64,000 nucleotides of DNA from Isochrysis galbana (taxonomy: Eukaryota > Haptophyta > Isochrysidales > Isochrysidaceae), in assembly GCA_018136815.1 (NCBI GenBank), contig CM030939.1, positions 1,657,930-1,721,929 of the forward strand, written 5' to 3'. The notes below the pieces were generated by a model. That model made no database searches. It was not told the DNA's origin and worked only from the letters and a program-made list of their open reading frames with translations. Positions 30,562 through 40,925 of the stretch are shown in pieces; positions within the stretch are counted from its first letter, which is position 1, and each line of letters opens with the position of its first letter. A program made the translations under genes and the position numbers.

Positions 30562-33500
30562 CTAGGTTGTGGTCTGTCCGTACGACAGATGGCACACGAG
30601 CGCCGTGCCCTCATCGAGAGCCTGGTACGCCTCTGCCGCCCGCTCCAAGGGCAGCGTATGCACACCGAGCGCCTGGGAGGGGCGAACGCGCCGGATGAGG
30701 TCCCATGCGGCCCCGAAACGCCGGTGCTTCGACCAGTTGTCACCGTGTGCGGCGGGGACGCGCGAGACCTGCGAGGCGACGATGCGGATGTGCGAGCGGT
30801 GGAACCGTGTTCCGAGTTGCAGAGCCACGCTCTTGCTGCCGTACCACGACGCGACGACGAGCTTGCCACCCTCGCGGGTGGACTCGATGGCCGTCTGCAG
30901 CGCCACCGGGTTACCCGAGCACTCGATGGTCACGTCGTAGGCTGCGCGCACAGCGGCCGTGGGCGCCACGGCGCGTATCGCGCCCAGGGCAAGCGCTACG
31001 GGCAATCGAGAAGGCTGCGGGTCGAAGACGCTCACCGACACACCAGCGGCGCTCAGCGCGGCCGCTGTAAGCAGCCCGATGATGCCGGCGCCGAAGATCG
31101 CGATAGACTCGCCGAGCCGCGGGTGGGCATCGTGCGCGATTGAGATTGCCGTCTCGGCGGCGGGAAGGAAGGCGGCGTCTGCAGGCGAGCTGGAAAGGTC
31201 GGCTGGGATGCGGTGAATGCACGAGGCGTCGACTAGGGCGGCGCTCCCGTGCGGCGCGAAGGCGAAGACGGTCTCGCCCACAAGCGAGAGCGGTGCACCC
31301 GCGCCAACTGCAGTAACGACGCCGACGAGCGAGTAGCCGTACGCCATGGGGTAGCTAGGTTTGGACGCGCTCATCCCAACAATGGTGGCGTCGAGTGGCT
31401 CATCCGACTCGTCCAGCTGTCCTCGGTAGACCAATAGCTCGGTCCCGCTCGAGATCATGGAGACGACGGAGCGCAACTCGACCCTACCTTCGCCGACTGC
31501 CTCCCGCACGCCGGCGCTCCCGTGGCTGACAGCGTGGACCGCGCGAGGCGCCGAGAACTCGAGCATGCGGTACGGGAGGCTAAGCCGGACGGGCGCGGGG
31601 GGCAGCGCCAGGAGCAGATCCACGTTGCCCACGGAGAAGGCCGCGCCGCGTCGAAGCACGCTTCGCCGCCAGCCGGCGGCGTCGAAGCCAGCGCGCCAAA
31701 GCGACACTGCCGTGCCACTTGACAAGAAGTCGAGCAAATACGAGAAGAAGTCGTCCGAGGGTTCAATCCTCCAATCCGACGGCTCCACCGCAAGGGCGGT
31801 GACCTCTGCCCGCTCGCACACATCGAGCAGGTGGGGCACGTCAAAGTGCTGACCCTGCGTGCGCAGGTGTGCGTGGTACGCCTCAGACACGCGCTTGTCC
31901 GATGGCACGTTGCCCGCCCCCGCCGCCTCCGGTTGCAGCTCGGTTCGCCCGCAGAAGGTGATCGGCAGGTAGGCGATAGCCGACGGTGCAAGCCGCACGA
32001 GCGTCGATATAAGCGCCTCGGGGCACATGAGATCTGCGAAGGCGCTCGCGACTAGCAGGTCGTAGGCCTGGCCCACACGAGACCTGGCTGACACCTGCCT
32101 CGCGCTCGCGAAGGCGCGCACGTCACCACTCCAGAGCTCGAGTCGGACTCCGAGCTGCATTTCGTTCGTGGGTCGGTCCAGCACTGCCAGGAGCTGCCCC
32201 GGCAAGACGGCCGCGGCCGCGTCGGTGGCTGCGGCACCCTCCCCATCGAGCCGTCTGTAGTCGCCACGCGACACCAGCGCCTCAACCACCCCCTCCAATG
32301 GGCCACCATCCGAGTCAATTGCCTCATAGATGAGCTCGTCGTACCCGGCAGCCTTGACCGCCGCCTCGACCACCGCCAACATCGAGAGGCTGCCCGCGCC
32401 AACGTCGATCACACGACACGCCGACATGGATGATAACGCGACCAAGGAGACATAGGGATGGGATGGATCGTTGTGGCGCGGTCGTTTCGCGCTGGGCGAC
32501 GACGCTCGCCCACTGCTCCCGGCACGACGTGCGGAGAGCTCGCGAGTTAGCCGCTCGACGATGGCCTTGTTGCGCGCCCTCTCGTCCACCTCGCGCTTGG
32601 CGTGCAAGTATGCGGCCGCGTCGCGAGGTGCCGGCGAGCGGCAGCTCAACGTTGCCAGGACGGCGTCGACAAGCGGAAAATTCGCCGAGAGAGCAGGCGC
32701 AGGGATGGCCACGCGTGCTTCTTTGGCGTGGATGCGTGAGCCCTCAGCGCCGCCTACGAGTGCTAGCTCGGCGGGATCGCGCCCGAGCGCGCGCGCGAGC
32801 TCTTCCCAGAACTTGCGCGAGCAGTACGCGGGAGGGTGCTCGCCGTGGTCGCCCCGGCTTTCCACGAGTTCCTTTGGGGTTATCACCCGCCACCACGGCA
32901 CATCCGAGAGACCCAAGGTGGCCAGAGCCGCGCGCGCTGCGGCCTCGCCTTGCAGATCTGAGATGGCGACCAGCGGTACCGCCACGTGCTGGAGCAGCTG
33001 GCCTAAGGGCGTATGATGTGCGATGCCTGTGGGAGTGGCACCGCCGACCGACGTGTCCGCGTCTTCTGATGCGCGAGTACCCATCTCCAACCGAGTGACC
33101 TCGGCTATCGCAGGGGAGAGTCGGGCTATCCGGCGGAACTCCGCGCGAGCATATGTCGTCGCAGCGCGGGCCACCGCCTCTGCCGCATGCGCCGCTGCAT
33201 CGACATCGATGACCAGCACAGAGGAGGCGCCCGGGGGGCGCATCACCACGGCGCGCGACCAGGATACCGATCGCTTGTCAGCCGTGGCAAGCCTCACGCG
33301 CAGCTTGTCGACGCGTGGCGCGATCCCGGCCGCACCATCGGCGCCGATCTCGCCAGGCGCGCAGAGCGACGAGGCCATGCGCGACCAAAGACGGCGGCTA
33401 AGCAAGCTGAGTGCCACCGTGGCGTCGCTCGCGTCCGGTGCCGGCGCGACAGTGACCACCGCACTCTTCGCAGGGGGCGGCGCCAACTCGATCTCCAACG

Positions 33501-34500
33501 CCTCGCTCAAGGCGCGCTCTGCGTGGGCACAAAAGCTGCTGCCGCTCGTCCCGTTTGCGCTCTCGATACACAAGTCCGCTCGGTAGATGGCGCGGTCGCT
33601 CTCGACCGACCCTGGCTCGCATCTCCCTACCAGCCTGAGGCACCGCTCGAGGCGTGGCGTGCCGGCACCTGCCGTCGGCAGTGGGAGCGCGCACGCGACC
33701 TCGGCGGCGAGCACGTCAGACTCGCGCACGACGACGCGCAGCGTCTCGAGCGAGCCTGCCGCATCCTCGGTCGCTAGCTTCGTTGCAAGCTCAGCGCAGA
33801 TCATTGACGCAACGCTCTCGCAGTCATGCGCGCCTAGCAGCGGGTGCGAGACGTCGCGCAAGTGGCACTGGTGCAGCGGCTCGACCACCTCTCCCAGCAA
33901 CCGCTCGCCGAGGCAGATGTCGAAGAGGAACCCGGCTGCCGGGTCGAGCGTCTCGCCGCCAAAGAGCGCGTCCACCACGAGCGTGGCGCCCTCGCACGTG
34001 CGAGAGTCCCGAATGGCCTCTGCGGGCGGCCGCTGCAAATCACGCCCGACCATGCACCGAGCGCGCACGGCCACCACATACTTCCCGGCGACGTGCGGCG
34101 CGCCAAGAGCGCGTTTGTACTCGACATACGCCACATCCGACTCTCTCACCTTGATGCATATCTTGCGCAGATGGGGCGTCGCGTGGGCGAGCACTGCGAG
34201 ATCATTCCATAGGGCGTGTGCGATTCTCTCACACGTGGTGTTTTCGCCCGCAAACTGGTGGCAAAGGTCGAGGTTCCTCCGGTCGTAGGTGCGGAGCACC
34301 GAGTGTAGCATCTCGTCCGCTCGGCGAAGAGAGAGGCTCTCTCTCTGGCTGTGTGGCTGCTCTGTGTGGAGAGAGAAAGCAGCGTGGACGAGAAAGGTGA
34401 TTCCGTGGAGGGGAAGGTCCAGCTTGCCTGAGAAGGAGTGGCCGATGTGCAGGCGGCCGTGGACGGTGAGGCAGAGGGAGCCAGCGTCCTCGGTCTCCAT
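30562..34500 (-). CDS. fused PTPS(x3)-HAD-methyltransferase-alcohol dehydrogenase enzyme
   Basis: A 1312-residue single-exon protein; the ATG at 34500 is preferred because it stands just before the first domain (an upstream in-frame start at 34548 would be non-ATG or add unrelated residues). Residues 8-133 are a PTPS (6-pyruvoyl/6-carboxytetrahydropterin synthase) unit: HIGHSFSG, LPLHGITFLV, RRNLDLCHQFAGENTT. Residues 145-275 are a second unit with the same order but fewer His residues (CEGATLVVDALFGG, GAHDCESVA). About 290-420 look like a third, decayed unit. Residues 425-605 resemble a HAD phosphatase (VLVIDVDAA nucleophile block; LGRDPAELALVGG later). Residues 690-970 are a SAM methyltransferase (VIDVGAGS, YDLLVASAFADLM, EPSDWRIEPSDD). 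Residues 975-1312 are a zinc-type alcohol dehydrogenase (SSGTELLVYRGQ, AYGYSLVGVV, IFGAGIIGLL). The order recalls neighbouring bacterial genes of a pterin-linked cluster. Product and substrate are unknown. Confidence 0.85.
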   Translation of the reverse strand: METEDAGSLCLTVHGRLHIGHSFSGKLDLPLHGITFLVHAAFSLHTEQPHSQRESLSLRRADEMLHSVLRTYDRRNLDLCHQFAGENTTCERIAHALWNDLAVLAHATPHLRKICIKVRESDVAYVEYKRALGAPHVAGKYVVAVRARCMVGRDLQRPPAEAIRDSRTCEGATLVVDALFGGETLDPAAGFLFDICLGERLLGEVVEPLHQCHLRDVSHPLLGAHDCESVASMICAELATKLATEDAAGSLETLRVVVRESDVLAAEVACALPLPTAGAGTPRLERCLRLVGRCEPGSVESDRAIYRADLCIESANGTSGSSFCAHAERALSEALEIELAPPPAKSAVVTVAPAPDASDATVALSLLSRRLWSRMASSLCAPGEIGADGAAGIAPRVDKLRVRLATADKRSVSWSRAVVMRPPGASSVLVIDVDAAAHAAEAVARAATTYARAEFRRIARLSPAIAEVTRLEMGTRASEDADTSVGGATPTGIAHHTPLGQLLQHVAVPLVAISDLQGEAAARAALATLGLSDVPWWRVITPKELVESRGDHGEHPPAYCSRKFWEELARALGRDPAELALVGGAEGSRIHAKEARVAIPAPALSANFPLVDAVLATLSCRSPAPRDAAAYLHAKREVDERARNKAIVERLTRELSARRAGSSGRASSPSAKRPRHNDPSHPYVSLVALSSMSACRVIDVGAGSLSMLAVVEAAVKAAGYDELIYEAIDSDGGPLEGVVEALVSRGDYRRLDGEGAAATDAAAAVLPGQLLAVLDRPTNEMQLGVRLELWSGDVRAFASARQVSARSRVGQAYDLLVASAFADLMCPEALISTLVRLAPSAIAYLPITFCGRTELQPEAAGAGNVPSDKRVSEAYHAHLRTQGQHFDVPHLLDVCERAEVTALAVEPSDWRIEPSDDFFSYLLDFLSSGTAVSLWRAGFDAAGWRRSVLRRGAAFSVGNVDLLLALPPAPVRLSLPYRMLEFSAPRAVHAVSHGSAGVREAVGEGRVELRSVVSMISSGTELLVYRGQLDESDEPLDATIVGMSASKPSYPMAYGYSLVGVVTAVGAGAPLSLVGETVFAFAPHGSAALVDASCIHRIPADLSSSPADAAFLPAAETAISIAHDAHPRLGESIAIFGAGIIGLLTAAALSAAGVSVSVFDPQPSRLPVALALGAIRAVAPTAAVRAAYDVTIECSGNPVALQTAIESTREGGKLVVASWYGSKSVALQLGTRFHRSHIRIVASQVSRVPAAHGDNWSKHRRFGAAWDLIRRVRPSQALGVHTLPLERAAEAYQALDEGTALVCHLSYGQTTT

Positions 34501-35375
<875 letters not shown>

Positions 35376-35475
35376 NNNNNNNNNNNNNNNNNNNNNNNNN
35401 NNNNNNNNNNNNNNNNNNNNNNNNNNNNNNNNNNNNNNNNNNNNNNNNNNNNNNNNNNNNNNNNNNNNNNNNNNN
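35376..35475. other. assembly gap of exactly 100 N
   Basis: The gap separates (CT)n from the Pro-rich minisatellite, both hard to assemble. It hides the C-terminal end of the Pro-rich gene. Confidence 0.95.
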
Positions 35476-38400
35476 GTGGTGGTGGCGACGGTGGCGGTGG
35501 CAAAGGCGGCGGGGGCGACGGTGAAGGGAGTGAAGGTGAGGCGACAGAGGCGGAGGCGGACGGTGGCGGAGGCGACGGTGGAGGTGGTGAGGGTTGGGGG
35601 GGCGACGGAGGCGGTGGCGACGGTGGGGGGGGAACGGCGACGGTGGGAGCAACGGCGGCGGCAAGACGGCGGCGGTGGCGACGAGGCGGTGGCGACGGGG
35701 GAGGGGGCGACGGGGGAGGGGCGACGGAGCGGAGGTAACGGGGGAGGAGGCGAGGGCGGCGGTGATATAGGGGGTGGAGGCGACGGAGGTGGAAGCGAGG
35801 GCGGCGATGATGGCGGAGGAGGAGACGGAGGCGGCGGCGAGGCGCGCGGTGGCGAGGGCGGAGGTGGCAGGGCGGAGGTGGCGAGGGCGGAGGTGGAAAG
35901 GGCGGCGGGAGGCGACGGTGGTGGTGGCGACGGTGGCGGTGGCAAAGGCGGCGGTGACAAAGGCGGCGGGGGCGACGGTGAAGGGACTGAAGGTGGAGGC
36001 GACAGAGGTGGAGGCGACGGTGGCGGAGGCGACGGTGGAGGTGGTGAGGGTTGGGGGGGCGACGGAGGCGGTGGCGACGGTGGGGGGGGAGACGGCGGTG
36101 GAGCAGCGGTGGCGGTGGCGACGGCGGACGGAGCAGCGGCGGCGGTGGCGATGGCGGCGGTAACGACGGAGGCGGTGGCGAAGCCGGCGGTGGCGTCGGA
36201 GGCGGTGGCGGAGGCGGAGGTGGAGAAGGTGGCGGAGGCGACGGTGGTGGTGGCCGAGGGTGATGGCGGCGACGGAGGTGGTGGCGAGGTGGCGGTGACA
36301 AAGGCGGCGGGGGCGAAGGTGAAGGGAGTGAAGGTGGAGCGACAGAGGCGGAGGCGACGGGGGAGGGGGCGACGGGGGCGGAGGCGACGGTGGTCGAGGT
36401 GACGGGGGAGGAGGCGAGGGTGGCGGTGATATAGGGGGTGGAGACGACGGCGTGGAGGCGATAACGGTGGCGTTTGACGGCGAAGGAGGAGACGGGGTCG
36501 GTGGCGAAGGCGGCGGTGGCGACGGAGGCGGTGGCGAGGGCGGGGGTCGAGAGGGCGGCGGAGGCGACGGTGGTGGTGGCGAGGGTGAGGGCGACGACGG
36601 AGGTGGTTGCGACGGTGGCGGTGGCAAAGGCGGCGGGGGCGACGGTGAAGGGAGCGAAGGTGGAGGCGACAGAGGCGGAGGCGACGGTGGCGGAGGCGAC
36701 GGTGGAGGCGGTGAGGGTTGGGGGGGCGACGGAGGCGGTGGCGACGGTGGGGGGGAGACGGCGGTGGGAGCAACGGGGCGGCAAAGACGGCGGCGGGAGC
36801 AGCGGCGGTGGTGGCGACGGCGGCGGTGGCGACGGAGTCGGTGGCGACGGGGGAGGGGGCGACAGACGGGGAGGGGGCGAACGGGGGAGGGGGCGACGGA
36901 GGCGGAGGTAACGGGGGAGGAGGCGAGGGCGGCGGTGATATAGGGGGTGGAGGCGACGGCGGTGGAGGCGATGGCGGCGGCGATGATGGCGGAGGAGGAG
37001 ACGGGGGCGGTGGAGCAGGCGGCGGTGGCGACGGAGGCGGTGGCGAGGGCGGAGGTGGAGAGGGCGGCGGAGGCGACGGTGGTGGTGGCGACGGTGGCGG
37101 TGGCAAGGCGGCGGGGGCGACGGTGAAGGGAGTGAAGGTGGAGGCGACAGAGGCGGAGGCGACGGTGGCGGAGGCGACGGTGGAGGTGGTGAGGGTTGGG
37201 GGGGCGACGGAGGCGGTGGCGACGGTGGCGGAGGCGACGGTGGAGGCGGTGGGGGTTGGGGGGGCGACGGAGGCGGTGGCGACGGTGGGGGGGGAGACGG
37301 CGGTGGGAGCAACGGCGGCGGCAAAGACGTTGGCGGTGGCGACGGAGGCGGTGGCGACGGGGCAGGGGGCGACGGGGGAGGGGGCGACGGAGGCGGAGGT
37401 AACGGGGGAGGAGGCGAGGGCGGCGGTGATATAGGGGATGGAGGCGACGGCGGTGGAGGCGATGGCGGCGGCGATGATGGCGGAGGAGGAGACGGGGGCG
37501 GTGGAGCAGGCGGCGGTGGCGACGGAGGCGGTGGCGAGGGCGGAGGTGGATAGGGCGGCGGAGGCGACGGCGGTGGAGGCGAGGGCGGCGGCGATAATGG
37601 CGGAGGAGGAGACGGGGGCGGTGGCGAGGGCGGCGGTGGCGACGGAGGCGGTGGCGACGGTGGCGGAGGTGACGGTGGAGGCGGTGAGGGTTGGCGGGGC
37701 GACGGAGGCGGTGGCGACGGTGGGGGGGGAGACGGCGGTGGGAGCAACGGCGGCGGCAAAGACGGCGGCGGTGGCGACGGAGGCGGTGGCAACGGGGGAG
37801 GGGGCGGACGGGGGAGGGGGCGACGGAGGCGGAAGTAACGGGGGAGGAGGCGAGGGCGGCGGTGATTTAGGCGGTGGAGGCGACGTCGGTGGAGGCGATG
37901 GCGGCGGCGATGATGGCGGAGGAGGAGACGGGGGCGGTGGCGAAGGCGGCGGTCGCGACGGAGGCGGTGGCGAGGGCGGAGGTGGGGAGGGCGGCGGAGG
38001 CGACGGTGGTGGTGGCGACGGTGGCGGTGGCAAAGGCGGCGGGGGCGACGGTGAAGGGAGTGAAGGTGGAGGCGACAGAGGCGGAGGCGACGGTGGCGGA
38101 GGCGACGGTGGAGGTGGTGAGGGTTGGGGGGGCGACGGAGGCGGTGGCGACGGTGGCGGAGGCGACGGTGGAGGCGGTGAGCGTTGGGGGGGCGACGGAG
38201 GCGGTGGCGACGGTGGGGGGGAGACGGCGGTGGGAGCAACGGCGGCGGCAAAGACGGCGGCGGTGGCGACGAAGACGGTGGCGACGGGGGAGGGGGCGAC
38301 GGGGGAGTGGGCGACGGAGGCGGAGATAACGGGGGAGGAGGCGAGGGCGGCGGTGATATAGGGGGTGGAGGCGACGGCGGTGGAGGCGAGGGCGGCGGCG

Positions 38401-40925
38401 AAAATGGCGGAGGAGAAGACGGGGGCGGTGGCGAAGGCGGCGGTGGCGACGGAGGCGGTGGCGACGGTGGCGGTGACGGTGGAGGCGGTGAGCGTTTGGG
38501 GGCGACGGAGGCGGTGGCGACGGTGGGGGGGGAGACGGCGGTGGGAGCAACGGCGGCGGCAAAGACGGCGGCGGTGGCGACGGAGGCGGTGTCGACGGGG
38601 GAGGGAGCGACGGGGGAGGGGGCGACGGAAGCGGAGGTAACGGGGGAGGAGGCGAGGGCGGCGGTGATATAGGGGATGGAGGCGACGGCGGTGGAGGCGA
38701 TGGCGGCGGCGATGATGGCGGAGGAGGAGACGGGGGCGGTGGAGCAGGTGGCGGTGGCGACGGAGGCGGTGGCGAGGGCGGAGGTGGAGAGGGCGGCGGA
38801 GGCGACGGTGGTGGTGGCGACGGTGGCGGTGGCAAAGGCGGCGGGGGCGACGGTGAAGGGAGTGAAGGTGGAGGCGACAGAGGCGGAGGCGACGGTGGCG
38901 GAGGCAACGGTGGAGGCGGTGAGGGTTGGGGGGGCGACGGAGGCGGTGGCGACGGCGGCGGCAACGACGGCGGTGGGAGCAACGGCGGCGGCAAAGACGG
39001 CGGCGGTGGCGACGGAGTCGGTGGCGACGGGGGAGGGGGCGACGGGGGGAGGGGGCGACGGAGGCGGAGGTAACGGGGGAGGAGGCGAGGGCGGCGGTGA
39101 TATAGGGGGTGGAGGCGACGGAGGTGGAAGCGAGGGCGGCGGCGATGATGGCGGAGGAGGAGACGGGGGCGGTGGCGAAGGCGGCGGTGGCGACGGAGGC
39201 GGTGGCGAGGGCGGAGGTGGGGAGGGCGGCGGAGGCGACGGTGGTGGTGGCGACGGTGGCGGTGGCAAAGGCGGCGGGGGCGACGGTGAAGGGAGTGAAG
39301 GTGGAGGCGACAGAGGCGGAGGCGACGGTGGCGGAGGCGACGGTGGAGGCGGTGAGGGCTGGGGGGCGACGGAGGCGGTGGCGACGGCGGCGGCAACGAC
39401 GGCGGTGGGAGCAACGGCGGCGGCAAAGACGGCGGCGGTGGCGACGGAGGCGGTGGCGACGGGGGAGGGGGCGACGGGGGAGGGGGCGACGGAGGCGGAG
39501 GTAACGGGGGAGGAGGCGAGGGCGGCGGTGATATAGGGGGTGGAGGCGACGGAGGTGGAAGCGAGGGCGGCGGCGATGATGGCGGAGGAGGAGACGGAGG
39601 CGGCGGCGAAGGCGGCGGTGGCGAGGGCGGAGGTGGCGAGGGCGGAGGTGGCGAGGGCGGAGGTGGAGAGGGCGGCGGAGGCGACGGTGGTGGTGGCGAC
39701 GGTGGCGGTGGCAAAGGCGGCGGTGACAAAGGCGGCGGGGGCGACGGTGAAGGGACTGAAGGTGGAGGCGACAGAGGTGGAGGCGACGGTGGCGGAGGCG
39801 ACGGTGGAGGTGGTGAGGGTTGGGGGGGCGACGGAGGCGGTGGCGACGGTGGGGGGGGAGACGGCGGTGGGAGCAGCGGTGGCGGTGGCGACGGCGGCGG
39901 GAGCAGCGGCGGCGGTGGCGATGGCGGCGGTAACGACGGAGGCGGTGGCGAAGGCGGCGGTGGCGACGGAGGCGGTGGCGAGGGCGGAGGTGGAGAAGGT
40001 GGCGGAGACGACGGTGGTGGTGGCGAGGGTGATGGCGGCGACGGAGGTGGTGGCGACGGTGGCGGTGACAAAGGCGGCGGGGGCGAAGGTGAAGGGAGTG
40101 AAGGTGGAGGCGACAGAGGCGGAGGCGACGGGGGAGGGGGCGACGGGGGCGGAGGCGACGGTGGTCGAGGTGACGGGGGAGGAGGCGAGGGAGGCGGTGA
40201 TATAGGGGGTGGAGACGACGGCGGTGGAGGCGATAACGGTGGCGTTGACGGCGAAGGAGGAGACGGGGTCGGTGGCGAAGGCGGCGGTGGCGACGGAGGC
40301 GGTGGCGAGGGCGGGGGTCGAGAGGGCGGCGGAGGCGACGGTGGTGGTGGAGAGGGTGAGGGCGACGACGGAGGTGGTTGCGACGGTCGCGGTGGCAAAG
40401 GCGGCGGGGGCGACGGTGAAGGGAGCGAAGGTGGAGGCGACAGAGGCGGAGGCGACGGTGGCGGAGGCGACGGTGGAGGCGGTGAGGGTTGGGGGGGCGA
40501 CGGAGGCGGTGGCGACGGTGGGGGGGGAGACGGCGGTGGGAGCAACGGGGGCGGCAAAGACGGCGGCGGGAGCAGCGGCGGTGGTGGCGACGGCGGCGGT
40601 GGCGACGGAGTCGGTGGCGACGGGGGAGGGGGCGACGGGGGAGGGGGCGACGGGGGAGGGGGCGACGGAGGCGGAGGTAACGGGGGAGGAGGCGAGGGCG
40701 GCGGTGATATAGGGGGTGGAGGCGACGGCGGTGGAGGCGATGGCGGCGGCGATGATGGAGGAGGAGAAGACGGGGGCGGTGGCGACGGCGGCGGTGGCGA
40801 GGGCGGAGGTGGAGAGGGCGGCGGAGGCGACGGTGGTGGTGGCGAGGGTGAGGGCGGCGACGGAGGTGGTTGTAACGGGGGAGGAGGCGAGGGTGGCGGT
40901 GAGATAGGGGGTGGAGGCGACGGCG
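35476..40925. repeat. 5.4-kb minisatellite of variable 310-670-bp units
   Basis: The marker ggcggtgatatagggg(g/a)tgg recurs at about 35770, 36427, 36932, 37427, 37860 (variant), 38354, 38664, 39097, 39529, 40198 and 40704. The spacing is 310, 430-435, 493-511 or 660-670 bp, and a finer 9- to 15-bp GGC/GGT/GAC unit lies within. The minus strand reads (SPPPP)n in the main frame. Almost no stop codons occur in any of the three minus-strand frames. Confidence 0.9.

Noticed and set aside
30569..34212. Plus-strand frames antisense to the multidomain enzyme
   Set aside because: They are fragmented and Arg/Ala-rich, while the minus strand holds six coherent domain blocks.
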